From assembly GCA_965261725.1 (NCBI GenBank), contig CBDHDU010000034.1:62001-126000 (forward strand): a DNA stretch of 64,000 bases. The letters run 5' to 3'. Of this stretch, positions 7,806 through 16,498 are shown one piece after another; the stretch's first letter is position 1; each line of letters starts with the position of its first letter. This stretch comes from CANDOC01 sp965261725. GTDB lineage: Bacteria > Pseudomonadota > Gammaproteobacteria > Pseudomonadales > Endozoicomonadaceae. The notes under the pieces are model-generated. The model saw only the letters and a program-made list of their open reading frames with translations, ran no database searches and was not told the DNA's origin. The position numbers and the translations under genes are program-made.

Positions 7806-8123
7806 TTAAGCTTCAGCCTGCAGATTGTCCTGCAATGCCGCATCAAGCTTTTCTGTCAGGGTACGGATATGGCGCTGGGTGTCGAGCTGCAGAGCAGAGG
7901 ACTGCTTGCTGTTGTGCAGCATTTCGTTGGCAATGTTCAGCGCGGCCATGACGGCAATGCGCTCAATGCCGATCACCTTCCCCCCGGCACGGATATCTCG
8001 CATTTTGGCATCCAGATAGCGGGCGGCTTCGAACAGAGCCTCTTCTTCTTCGTAGCGGCAGCTGATTCGATAATCCTTTTCGAGGATGCTGACCACGGTT
8101 GTTTTTACGCCTTCTGCGTTCAT
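7806..8123 (-). CDS. zapA: Cell division protein ZapA
   Basis: A 105-residue protein, the usual ZapA length. ZapA binds FtsZ and bundles its protofilaments at the division ring. The N-terminal beta-rich head (VKTTVVSILEKDYRISC, then the EEEEALFEAARYLDAKMRDI helix) and the long C-terminal coiled coil (RIAVMAALNIANEMLHN onward) match the family. It overlaps the ZapB-like gene upstream by four bases and is followed by 6S RNA, the classic order. Confidence 0.93.
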   Translation of the reverse strand: MNAEGVKTTVVSILEKDYRISCRYEEEEALFEAARYLDAKMRDIRAGGKVIGIERIAVMAALNIANEMLHNSKQSSALQLDTQRHIRTLTEKLDAALQDNLQAEA

Positions 8124-8329
8124 GTTTCCTGCTCCAGTGCCTTAAGACGGCTGATCATGGCTTCCACTTTTACCCGAGCCATTTCATTCTTTTCGATCAG
8201 CTGCGCCCGTTCGCTTTTCCATGCTTGTTCGCTGGATCGTAATAACCGGTTTTCCTGCCTTAACTGATCGCATAATTGAATCAGCTGGTCAATCCGGCGT
8301 GCCAGCCCTGTGATTTCATTTTCTCCCAT
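8120..8329 (-). CDS. ZapB-like coiled-coil protein (TIGR02449 family)
   Basis: A 69-residue protein that is almost entirely one coiled coil (residues about 5-65, RIDQLIQLCDQLRQENRLLR). Proteins of this type (TIGR02449) are regularly encoded just before zapA in gammaproteobacteria and are thought to act in cell division like ZapB. The stop overlaps the zapA start (ATGA), so the two are translationally coupled. Confidence 0.8.
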   Translation of the reverse strand: MGENEITGLARRIDQLIQLCDQLRQENRLLRSSEQAWKSERAQLIEKNEMARVKVEAMISRLKALEQET

Positions 8330-8568
8330 TAATCTCTGACACTCATCGGATTTATCGGATTTTGAATGATGGTCTTCGCTCTCGCTACTATAGCTTTAAT
8401 AAAAATACTTAACAATCTGCGCCCGCCCGGGAGTTGCCGGAGCGCAATTTTAGGCACGCATTTCTGCTGACAGGCTGACGTACCGCGGCAACCGGCGTAA
8501 AATGCTGTTTTATCGCGAGCGTGTGCTCCGGCGCATGTTCCCATCGCTTTTTGAGACTGGATTACCTG

Positions 8569-9180
8569 ATGGCTTCCATTGATCATGATTCTGCACAACC
8601 GGCGGCAGAACAGGCATTAACGTTTGATGACTTATGCGACCTGTTTCTGGAACATGGTTGTCATACGCCACCTTCAGAATTGCATGGTATTGTCACCGGC
8701 TGGCTGTGCGGTGGTGGCCGCAGTGCCAAGCAGTGGCTGGGAATGGCCGTGGAACATCTTGATGTTGAAGAAGCTCTGCCGCCCAAAAGCCAGATGCGGG
8801 TATTGATATTGCTGGCTCAAACCCTGCGCCAGCTGAAAGGTGAGGATCTGGGCTTTCAGCCATTATGGCCGGATGATGATATGGAGATGGAACAGCGCAT
8901 CTCCGCACTGGCGAACTGGTGCAGTGGCTTTCTTGCCGGTTTCGGGCTGGCAGGAAAGAAGCCGGACAATAAAGAAGTCGAAGCCTCTCTGGGTGACCTG
9001 GCCAACCTGGCAAGAATTGATGCGGCGGGCGCAGAAGAGGGTGACGAGGCAGAACGGGACTGGCTGGAAGTCAGTGAATATGTACGTGTCGCCATCATGA
9101 TGATTTTCAGTGAATGTAATGATGAAGAGGTGAAGCCACCTGAACAGCAGGTGCCGGGTTCAAATGTGACCCGTCACTGA
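8569..9180 (+). CDS. ygfB: YgfB/UPF0149 family protein
   Basis: Start at the ATG at 8569 (MASIDHD), giving 203 residues; an upstream GTG would add 16 residues of unlikely composition. The all-helical UPF0149 fold is indicated by LTFDDLCDLFLEHGCHTPPSE, HGIVTGWLCGGG, and the C-terminal LANWCSGFLAGFGLAG. YgfB homologues have been linked to repression of an anti-terminator in Pseudomonas; the role here is unknown. It is divergent from the zap genes and followed by pepP, the conserved gammaproteobacterial order ygfB-pepP-ubiH-ubiI. Confidence 0.9.
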   Translation: MASIDHDSAQPAAEQALTFDDLCDLFLEHGCHTPPSELHGIVTGWLCGGGRSAKQWLGMAVEHLDVEEALPPKSQMRVLILLAQTLRQLKGEDLGFQPLWPDDDMEMEQRISALANWCSGFLAGFGLAGKKPDNKEVEASLGDLANLARIDAAGAEEGDEAERDWLEVSEYVRVAIMMIFSECNDEEVKPPEQQVPGSNVTRH

Positions 9181-9211
9181 TTCAGACGTCAACAGAACCT
9201 GATACTTCATA

Positions 9212-9239
9212 CCACCGGGCATTTCATTCCGCCCGGTGG
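9212..9239 (+). terminator. Hairpin between ygfB and pepP
   Basis: CCACCGGGC and GCCCGGTGG form a perfect nine-base stem with a ten-base loop. No run of T follows, so it may be a processing or attenuation hairpin rather than a full terminator. Confidence 0.5.
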
Positions 9240-9282
9240 GTAAAGAATAAAAGCAGTAACAGCGCAGGAGCGGGACCGGAAT

Positions 9283-10599
9283 ATGATGCATTTACCTCGC
9301 AGTGAATATGTTCGCCGCCGTCAGCAGGTGATGTCACAGATGGAGGCAGGCGGTATTGCCATTATTCCGGCAGCGCCTGAGCGGGTTCGTAATCGGGATG
9401 CCGAATATCCCTACCGTCAGGACAGCGATTTTTATTACCTGACCGGATTTAATGAACCGGAAGCATTACTGGTGCTGGTTCCCGGTCGGGCTGAAGGTGA
9501 GCAGATTCTGTTATGCCGTGAACGCAATCCGGAAATGGAAACCTGGACCGGCAGACGAGCCGGTCAGCAGGGGGCTGTTGCTGATTATGGCATGGATGAA
9601 GCGTTTCCGATCAGTGATGCTAATACTGTTCTGCTGCAATTAATGGCGGATCGTAGTGCGGTGTACTCTGAGTTTGTCGGACATGCAGAATTCGGTCAGC
9701 AGATTCAGAACTGGATTGGCACCGTACGTGCCCGTCAGCGTGACGGTGTGCAGGCACCGGAAAAGCTGGTAGCGCTTGATCGTATGATTCATGCCATGCG
9801 GCTTATCAAGTCTGAGGCTGAGCTTGAGGTAATGCGTCGTGCGGCATCCATCAGTTGCCGCGCACATATGCGCGCGATGATGGTGTGTAAATCTGGCTTG
9901 TTTGAGCATAACCTGGAAGCTGAGATTCTTCACGAATGTGGTATGCGTGGCGCGCGGTTTCAAGCTTATAACCCCATTGTCGGTTCTGGTGATAATGCCT
10001 GCATTCTGCATTACAACGATAACAATGCACCGTTGAAAGACGGTGATCTGGTACTGATTGATGCCGGGTGTGAGGTGGATAATTATGCGTCCGATATTAC
10101 CCGTACATTCCCTGTCAGTGGTAAATTCAGCCCGGAGCAAAAAGCGATTTATGAAATTGTTCTGGAAGCTCAGCAAAAAGCAGTCGAAGCAGTACAGCCG
10201 GGAAATACCTGGAATCAGTCGCATGATGTGACGGTTCAGGTCATTACTGAAGGCTTGGTAAAGCTCGGGCTGCTGAAAGGTGACGTTGATCAGCTAATAG
10301 AAGACGGTGGCTACAAACCATTTTATATGCACCGGGCCGGGCACTGGATCGGTATGGATGTGCATGATGTGGGTGACTATAAAGTTGACGGCGAATGGCG
10401 GAAGCTGGAGCCGGGTATGGTCATGACTGTTGAGCCGGGCATTTATATTGCGCCGGACAATCAGGATGTTGATGCCCGCTGGCGTGGCATTGGTATCCGC
10501 ATCGAAGATGATATTGCCGTGACGGCAACAGGGCATGAAAATCTGACAGACTTTGTGCCGAAAACGGTTGCAGAGATTGAAAGCCTGATGGCTTCCTGA
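9283..10599 (+). CDS. pepP: Xaa-Pro aminopeptidase
   Basis: A 438-residue cytoplasmic M24B metallopeptidase that removes N-terminal residues preceding proline. The N-terminal domain (about 1-170) carries RRRQQVMSQMEAGGIAII and YPYRQDSDFYYLTGF. The pita-bread catalytic domain has the dimetal ligands: Asp in LIDAGCEVDNYASD and again in the same block, His in HRAGHWIGMDVHDVG, Glu in MTVEPGIYI and Glu in GIRIEDDI. Length equals the E. coli enzyme. It leads the pepP-ubiH-ubiI cluster. Confidence 0.95.
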   Translation: MMHLPRSEYVRRRQQVMSQMEAGGIAIIPAAPERVRNRDAEYPYRQDSDFYYLTGFNEPEALLVLVPGRAEGEQILLCRERNPEMETWTGRRAGQQGAVADYGMDEAFPISDANTVLLQLMADRSAVYSEFVGHAEFGQQIQNWIGTVRARQRDGVQAPEKLVALDRMIHAMRLIKSEAELEVMRRAASISCRAHMRAMMVCKSGLFEHNLEAEILHECGMRGARFQAYNPIVGSGDNACILHYNDNNAPLKDGDLVLIDAGCEVDNYASDITRTFPVSGKFSPEQKAIYEIVLEAQQKAVEAVQPGNTWNQSHDVTVQVITEGLVKLGLLKGDVDQLIEDGGYKPFYMHRAGHWIGMDVHDVGDYKVDGEWRKLEPGMVMTVEPGIYIAPDNQDVDARWRGIGIRIEDDIAVTATGHENLTDFVPKTVAEIESLMAS

Positions 10600-10651
10600 T
10601 CTGACCGACCTGAATAAATGAAAACAACTGTGAGTGTGTACTGGAAGTAAT

Positions 10652-11896
10652 ATGTCCAACATCACGGATACATCGTTTGATACTGATGTCGCCATTATCG
10701 GCGGGGGGATGGTCGGTGCTGCATTGGCACTGGCTTTGGCACCTCTTGCCAAAGAAGGTTTAAAGGTAAAGGTAATTGAACCGGCACCTTTGCTGGTGAA
10801 TGAACAAATTTGTGAACAGCCCAGTTATGATGCCCGTGCATCGGCGCTTTCATACGGTGCACGTCTTATATTTGAGCAGCTGGGGGTTTGGGGCAAACTA
10901 TCTGACGCCGCGACACCCATTAAAAATGTTCATGTTTCTGAGAAAGGCCAGTTTGGCATAACCCGACTGAATCATCAGGAATCACAAGTTCCGGCATTAG
11001 GTTATGTAATTGAAAATCGCCGCTTAGGGCAGTGCCTGATGAGCGCGCTCACTGAACATCCTGAAATAGAACTTTGTTGCCCGACAGAAGTGACAGAGAT
11101 GACGCCGGTTGCAGGTGGTATGTCGCTTGGGCTGAAACAACAAGACGAAACAACTGTTGTTCGTGCCCGTCTGGCGGTGCTGGCAGATGGTGGCCGCTCC
11201 GGCTTGGCTGAATCGCTGGGCATTGAAACTGATGTCAGTGAATATGGTGATACTGCGCTGATAGCCAATATCACTCCGGGTAAGAGCCATAACAATGTTG
11301 CCTGGGAACGTTTTACCGATGAAGGTGCAATGGCGCTGCTGCCTTTAAGTGAGGGACGCTGTGCACTGGTCTGGACAATGTCGCATGATCTGGCGGCAAA
11401 GCGTATGGCGCTTTCCGATAACGATTTTCTGACAGAGTTACAGCAACGTTTTGGTTATCGTATGGGACGCTTTACTCAGGTAGGGGAACGCAACACTTAT
11501 CCGTTAAGCCTGAAAGAAGCAAAGGAGCAGGTTCGCCCCGGACTGGTAGTGCTGGGTAATGCCGCACACAGTATGCACCCGGTGGCCGGGCAAGGATTTA
11601 ACTTATCGTTGCGCGATGCTGTGGCACTGGCAGACAAAATAAAAGACAGTCGCCACGCAGGCGAAGATGTTGGAGCGTTGTCTTATTTATTGCAGTATGT
11701 CGAGCAACAACAGCGGGATCAGCAACTTACCATGCATTTTTGTGATTGGCTGGTAAAAGGCTTTGGCGAATCCGGCATGCTGCCGACGTTTGGGCGTAAC
11801 CTTGGTTTGCTGGCAATGGAAGCAAGCGGCCCGTTGCGACGTATGTTTGCCCGGCAAACGATGGGTATTGGCAGTATCAAAACACCCCGTGCCTGA
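10652..11896 (+). CDS. ubiH: 2-octaprenyl-6-methoxyphenol hydroxylase (ubiquinone synthesis)
   Basis: Start at ATG 10652 after GGAAG; an upstream GTG at 10634 is less likely. The 414-residue FAD monooxygenase has an N-terminal dinucleotide-binding motif (VAIIGGGMVGAALALALAP) and the second FAD motif GNAAHSMHPVAGQGFNLSLRD. Asn in GNAA, in place of the Asp of UbiI, is a UbiH-like feature. It hydroxylates C1 of the quinone ring in the membrane-associated ubiquinone assembly. It sits 52 bases after pepP and 46 before ubiI. Confidence 0.92.
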   Translation: MSNITDTSFDTDVAIIGGGMVGAALALALAPLAKEGLKVKVIEPAPLLVNEQICEQPSYDARASALSYGARLIFEQLGVWGKLSDAATPIKNVHVSEKGQFGITRLNHQESQVPALGYVIENRRLGQCLMSALTEHPEIELCCPTEVTEMTPVAGGMSLGLKQQDETTVVRARLAVLADGGRSGLAESLGIETDVSEYGDTALIANITPGKSHNNVAWERFTDEGAMALLPLSEGRCALVWTMSHDLAAKRMALSDNDFLTELQQRFGYRMGRFTQVGERNTYPLSLKEAKEQVRPGLVVLGNAAHSMHPVAGQGFNLSLRDAVALADKIKDSRHAGEDVGALSYLLQYVEQQQRDQQLTMHFCDWLVKGFGESGMLPTFGRNLGLLAMEASGPLRRMFARQTMGIGSIKTPRA

Positions 11897-11942
11897 GCTT
11901 TTAAAAGTTTTAAGTGAATAGAAAAAAGACAGCGAGGTAAGC

Positions 11943-13208
11943 ATGTCAGAGCGTTTGGAGTTCGATCATACCGGTCAGACTTTATATGATGTTGCGATTG
12001 TCGGTGGAGGTATGGTGGGAAGCGCACTGGCCTGTGCCCTTGATGGTCACGGACTGAAAGTCGCGTTGTTTGATGCGGGTTCAAAACCGGAGCAAACGCC
12101 TGCTGCGGGTATTGATCCCCGCGTATGTGCATTAACCGAAGCTTCCCGGCAGCTGTTCACGCGTTTGGATGTCTGGGCGGATATGACTGCTAACCGGGTT
12201 TGCCCTTACCAGAAAATGCAGGTCTGGGATGGTGACGGAACCGGTAGTATTCAGTTTGGTGCACAGGAACTGCATCAACCGTGGTTGGGGCATATTGTTG
12301 AAAACAACGTGATTCAGGCGGCACTGAATAAACGTCTGGCATCCAGTGATGTCACCTGTATTTATGGAAACCGGTTGAAGTCATTGCAGTCAGGCTTTCC
12401 AGCCAGATTAACACTGGATAATAACCGGCAATATACTGCCCGACTGGTTGTCGGTGCGGATGGTGCTGAATCCAGTGTCAGAAAACAGGTTGGTATTCCA
12501 TTAGTGCAGCGAGACTGTTTGCATCATGCGATGGTTACAACCATAACGACGACGCACCATCACAACGATACTGCCTGGCAGCGTTTCACTAAAAACGGCC
12601 CGGTTGCTTTACTGCCATTGCCAGATATTGACGGACAGCATCGTTGTTCTGTCGTCTGGTCGCAGCTTCCGGAAAAAGCCGGTGAATTAATGCAGCTGGA
12701 TGATCAGGCATTTTGTCAGGCACTGACGTATGCTACCGAGTCATGTCTGGGCGAAATTACCTCTGCCTCTAAACGTTACAGTTATCCTCTACGTCATCGT
12801 CATACCCGCAGTTACTTCAGCGGTTCTGCTGTGCTGGTGGGTGATGCAGCCCATACTATTCATCCGCTTGCGGGGCAGGGTGTAAACCTTGGTTTGCTGG
12901 ATGTTGCGGTGCTGGTGGAAGAGTTGTTACACGCCTATAAACGCGGCGATGATATTGCCCGTTCCGGTGTGCTGGCACGTTACCAGCGGCGTCGTATGGG
13001 AGATAACCTGGCGATGCTGGGTGCGATGGAAGGTTTCCAGCATTTGTTCGGCGCTGATGCACTACCAGTGCGCTGGTTGCGAAATACCGGGTTGAAACTG
13101 ACGAATCGTATACCGGAAGTCAAACACAAGATCATTCGTCGGGCGATGGGGCTGGATGGTGATTTGCCTTTGCTTTGTCGGTCTATGGTCGAATCTTCGG
13201 CTGTTTGA
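11943..13208 (+). CDS. ubiI: 2-octaprenylphenol 5-hydroxylase (ubiquinone synthesis)
   Basis: A 421-residue FAD monooxygenase of the UbiH/UbiF/VisC family. It has VAIVGGGMVGSALACALDG near residue 20, DPRVCALTEASRQLF, and the FAD motif GDAAHTIHPLAGQGVNLGLLD at about 300. UbiI adds the C5 hydroxyl in aerobic ubiquinone synthesis. The position after pepP-ubiH is diagnostic for ubiI (visC). RBS GCGAGGTAAGC precedes the ATG. Confidence 0.92.
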   Translation: MSERLEFDHTGQTLYDVAIVGGGMVGSALACALDGHGLKVALFDAGSKPEQTPAAGIDPRVCALTEASRQLFTRLDVWADMTANRVCPYQKMQVWDGDGTGSIQFGAQELHQPWLGHIVENNVIQAALNKRLASSDVTCIYGNRLKSLQSGFPARLTLDNNRQYTARLVVGADGAESSVRKQVGIPLVQRDCLHHAMVTTITTTHHHNDTAWQRFTKNGPVALLPLPDIDGQHRCSVVWSQLPEKAGELMQLDDQAFCQALTYATESCLGEITSASKRYSYPLRHRHTRSYFSGSAVLVGDAAHTIHPLAGQGVNLGLLDVAVLVEELLHAYKRGDDIARSGVLARYQRRRMGDNLAMLGAMEGFQHLFGADALPVRWLRNTGLKLTNRIPEVKHKIIRRAMGLDGDLPLLCRSMVESSAV

Positions 13209-13272
13209 TTCCTAAGTTAATCTCTAGGCTATAGTTAGCGCCATTCCTCTGAACCGGACATGGAGTGGCGCA

Positions 13273-14091
13273 ATGAAGCAGACTGTTCTGATCCTTCTGG
13301 CTTTGATTATCGGTTTCGTGGCTGGCATGCAGTCAGATAACCTGTGCAAGCCCTTGAATGATCTTGCGATGCCGCAAGACACTGCATCTTCAATAAAACC
13401 AGCCCCTTCGACTGAAGGTGTGAGCGGACAGCTTTTCCGGGAGCAGGACTGCACGAATCCACAAAGTACCGATCAGCAACTCTGGTGCGAAGCTCGCCAA
13501 AATTTTAATGAACATTCGGAGCAGGCTTCAGGCAATAATGATTCAGAGAGCTGGAATAAATATCTGACTGGTTATAAAGATGGGGCATATGATGCTCATC
13601 ATGCCCGAATCCGGAAAATTTCAGGGACTGAAGCCGGAAAAGATCAGTATGATCTGGGCTATAGCCAAGGCTATAACTCGGCGACAGAGTCTATGGGGCT
13701 GGCTGAATATGACTGTGCGACCGAAGCGATGCAGAGTGAATATCAGTCCCGATGGTGTGAGGCCGCTGAGTTATTCACTGATAGTAATGCTGGTCGCAGA
13801 GCCGGTGATAACCCGGTGTTGAGAGCCCGCTTTATTGATGGCTATCTGTCAGGCGGGCGGGTCGCGCTGACGATTCCGACCTCCGTTAATGAATTAATGG
13901 CTGATGCTGCCGAACAGGCGCTGGAAGCCAAGCTGCCGCTTATCCTGGGAGAACAGGACAATACTTTGCCTGATGCCGCCAGAGCCTTTCAGGAGGGGCT
14001 GGAGATGGGGTATGAAGGTATGGTCAATAATGTGCAGGATATCATGGCTCAGGTAATGCAGGAGTTTATGTTTAACCCTAAAAATAAGTAG
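13273..14091 (+). CDS. Exported hypothetical protein
   Basis: A 272-residue protein I do not recognise. The first 20 residues (MKQTVLILLALIIGFVAGMQ) form an uncleaved anchor or signal peptide. The rest is hydrophilic with paired cysteines (QDCTNPQ ... LWCEARQ; YDCATEAMQ ... RWCEAAE) and Gly/Tyr-rich repeats of the form YLTGYKDGAYDAHHARI and YDLGYSQGYNSA. The two Cys-containing units look like a duplicated module, about residues 58-115 and 145-190, suggesting a disulfide-stabilised periplasmic protein. GGAG lies seven bases before the ATG. It seems to be a single-gene unit. Confidence 0.75.
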   Translation: MKQTVLILLALIIGFVAGMQSDNLCKPLNDLAMPQDTASSIKPAPSTEGVSGQLFREQDCTNPQSTDQQLWCEARQNFNEHSEQASGNNDSESWNKYLTGYKDGAYDAHHARIRKISGTEAGKDQYDLGYSQGYNSATESMGLAEYDCATEAMQSEYQSRWCEAAELFTDSNAGRRAGDNPVLRARFIDGYLSGGRVALTIPTSVNELMADAAEQALEAKLPLILGEQDNTLPDAARAFQEGLEMGYEGMVNNVQDIMAQVMQEFMFNPKNK

Positions 14092-14192
14092 ATTTGGGGT
14101 TTGTGGGCACTTACATTGGTCGAAAGTGCAGGTATTAAGCTGAACTCCTGCCTATACTTCTATTAAGACTGAAGTACAGGAGTTGTGGAGCC

Positions 14193-14501
14193 ATGCCACC
14201 AAAGGCCCCGCAGGTAGTCTCAAGGATGCCCGCCATCAATCTGATCGCTGTTTTTCGCAGCCTGATCTTTAATGCCATCAGTTTGCCCGTGCTATTTGTT
14301 GCTGGATTTCTGGTTATGGGTTTTGGCTTGAATTCTCTTGGTATTTTCGGGGAAATTACCAAGCATGTACTGTTAATGGCAGAGGTCGAACGAGTGAATT
14401 CTGCTTTCTGGTTCGAATCCCTGATGGGGAGTATTTTTGTACTGTCGCTGGTGCTGGCAATGATTGCACCGCTCAGGCCAGAACAGCCGGAAATGCATTA
14501 A
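14193..14501 (+). CDS. Small membrane protein, unknown
   Basis: A 102-residue protein with two probable membrane segments: FNAISLPVLFVAGFLVMGFG (about 29-48) and MGSIFVLSLVLAMIAPL (about 76-92). GGAG precedes the ATG by two bases. No family recognised; nothing in the surroundings suggests a role. Confidence 0.6.
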   Translation: MPPKAPQVVSRMPAINLIAVFRSLIFNAISLPVLFVAGFLVMGFGLNSLGIFGEITKHVLLMAEVERVNSAFWFESLMGSIFVLSLVLAMIAPLRPEQPEMH

Positions 14502-14616
14502 ACCTGAATTTACTTTCCCTTGTTTATCAGTCTTTATTGCAGGATTGATTTTAGTGAGTTTGTTATTATCCTGCAGAGCAATCCTTTAATAAGCCGCTGG
14601 TATCCTTGTTAAATTT

Positions 14617-14970
14617 ATGTCCGACGAATCTGTGTTGACAGAAACTGAAGCTTTATCCTCTCTGAGCAGTCAGGCTCAAACTCGTCTTGCTTCAATATTT
14701 CGCCTGTTAGGTGAAGAAGGTCGCCTGAAAATGGTGCTTGCCTGTTTATCGGGACCCAAGCCCGTTTGCTGTTTGGCGACGGCTGCAGGTTTATCCCAGT
14801 CACTTGCCAGCCATCATCTGCGTCATTTACGTGAAGCCCGGATTCTTAAAGCCACTCGTCAGGGCAAAAACATGTTATACACACTGGATGATCAGCATAT
14901 TGAGTCGGTACTGCATGATATGGTCAGCCATGTGCTTGAGCCGGAACATAGTCATTGTTCAGGTGCTTAA
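14617..14970 (+). CDS. ArsR/SmtB-family metal-sensing repressor
   Basis: A 117-residue winged-helix repressor. The recognition helix region is LATAAGLSQSLASHHLRHLRE. The C-terminal helix carries Asp92, His94, His105 and Glu108 with the spacing D-x-H-(10)-H-(2)-E, the alpha-5 zinc site of SmtB/CzrA/ZiaR-type sensors. Cys51-Cys52 lie in the alpha-3 area but lack the full CVC arrangement. Zinc (or cobalt/nickel) sensing is therefore more likely than arsenite; this is inference from ligands. It lies 118 bases upstream of an RND efflux operon in the same direction and probably regulates it or itself. Confidence 0.85.
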   Translation: MSDESVLTETEALSSLSSQAQTRLASIFRLLGEEGRLKMVLACLSGPKPVCCLATAAGLSQSLASHHLRHLREARILKATRQGKNMLYTLDDQHIESVLHDMVSHVLEPEHSHCSGA

Positions 14971-15038
14971 TTACAGCTGCAAACGATTCCCATTACGACT
15001 GATACTCAACAAGAAAATTCTGACAAAGTTCTGATACA

Positions 15039-15080
15039 TTTCCCCAGTCTAATACCAAACAATAGTAATAATTGGGGAAA
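15039..15080 (+). promoter_or_regulatory. Inverted repeat in the leader of the RND operon
   Basis: TTTCCCCA at 15039-15046 is exactly matched by TGGGGAAA at 15073-15080, eight bases before the start codon. A TAATAC at 15050-15055 could be a -10. The repeat could be a regulator site or a leader hairpin that hides the GGGGA ribosome-binding sequence. Confidence 0.4.
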
Positions 15081-15088
15081 CTATTTTT

Positions 15089-16498
15089 ATGACTCGTTCC
15101 GGCATGCCTGCCGTTTTTATGCTGCTTGTTCTGGGCGGCTGTTCCTTTGTGCCGGTATCTGAGCCGTTAGCGGTTTCTCCTCCACAAACCTTTTCCCAAT
15201 CAGGTGAACGGCAGCTGACTAATGACTGGTGGCACGAATTTAATGATGCGCAGTTGAGCAGCCTGATTGCCTCAGGTTTAAATGACAATTTTAGCTTGAA
15301 AGCCAGCTGGGAACGGCTGAATCAGGCTGATGCGCTGGCCCGTCAGGCAGGTGCCGGTCAGTTACCTGATGTTGGTGTCTCAGCGGGCAGTAATGTTAAA
15401 CGTCAGGATTCAGGTAATGATATTGGCAGCACCAATACCCAGAGCTTCGGATTGCAGGCCAGTTATGAACTGGATCTGTGGGGACGGGTTGCAGCCAGAG
15501 AAGATGCTGCCATTGCGGATTATATGGCCAGCGCCGAATCACTGAATACGGCTGCTGTCACTTTAGCTGCTTCTATTACCAATACCTGGTACCAGCTGCA
15601 GACGCAGCATGGTCAGGTGCTGCTGTTAACATCACAACTTAAGAATGTTGAAGATACGCTGGAACTGACTCGCTTACGCTATCGGTATGGTCAGGTAACC
15701 GTGACCGATGTTATGCAGCAAGAGCAATTACAACAAGCGACTGCTGCAGAACTAGTTCTGGCTGAACGTGAGCAGAAAGTACTGGAGCAGCAGCTTAATA
15801 TCTTATCGGGTAAGCCCCCGCAAGCTGAGATTTTCTGGGATTATAATGACTTGCCCGTTTTGCCAGAGCTTCCTGATACTGGCATTCCAGCAGAGCTTGC
15901 GCTTCGCCGTCCGGATTTAAGACAGGCATGGTTTCGCTATGAATCTTCACGGCATTCCGTAGCGGTTGCTGAAGCGGATCGTATGCCAGCTATTACCCTT
16001 TCCGCTTCTTTTGATTCTTCTGCCGGAAGCTGGAGCAACCTTTTTGATACCTGGGCTCTGGGTCTGGCAGGTAATCTCGCGGCACCGATTTTCGATGGCG
16101 GGCGCCGTACAGCTGAGGTTGAGCGTACAGAGGCGGTAGCTGCGGAAGCATTATACGACTACACGCAATCAGTGCTTGATGCACTGGGTGAAGTTGAAAG
16201 TGCATTGATTAAAGAGTCATCTCAGGCCCGCTACATTGCCCGTCTTGATCAACAGGTAAAACTGTCCCGTCAGGTTTTTGAGCAACTGCAGTTACGTTAT
16301 TCCAAAGGTTCAGAAAACTATCTGGCTGTGCTGAATGCTCAGGAAAAATTGTATGGGCTGGAGCGTCAGCGATTAACTGCACACCAGCAACAACTGGAAT
16401 ACCGCGTTGGTCTTTACCGCGCACTGGGCGGAGGCTTACTGGTTAAAACCGGTATCGAAAATGCTGCTGAAACAAACGATAAAGAGTTGAAAATCTAA
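15089..16498 (+). CDS. RND efflux outer-membrane factor (TolC/NodT family lipoprotein)
   Basis: A 469-residue protein. The N-terminus (MTRSGMPAVFMLLVLGGCSF) has a lipobox ending LGGC, so the mature protein is lipidated at Cys18. Two repeated OEP domains follow; ASYELDLWGRVAAREDAAIA and ALRRPDLRQAWFRYE are typical. It forms the trimeric outer-membrane channel of a tripartite pump with the next two genes. Its stop overlaps the next start (TAATG). Confidence 0.92.
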   Translation: MTRSGMPAVFMLLVLGGCSFVPVSEPLAVSPPQTFSQSGERQLTNDWWHEFNDAQLSSLIASGLNDNFSLKASWERLNQADALARQAGAGQLPDVGVSAGSNVKRQDSGNDIGSTNTQSFGLQASYELDLWGRVAAREDAAIADYMASAESLNTAAVTLAASITNTWYQLQTQHGQVLLLTSQLKNVEDTLELTRLRYRYGQVTVTDVMQQEQLQQATAAELVLAEREQKVLEQQLNILSGKPPQAEIFWDYNDLPVLPELPDTGIPAELALRRPDLRQAWFRYESSRHSVAVAEADRMPAITLSASFDSSAGSWSNLFDTWALGLAGNLAAPIFDGGRRTAEVERTEAVAAEALYDYTQSVLDALGEVESALIKESSQARYIARLDQQVKLSRQVFEQLQLRYSKGSENYLAVLNAQEKLYGLERQRLTAHQQQLEYRVGLYRALGGGLLVKTGIENAAETNDKELKI

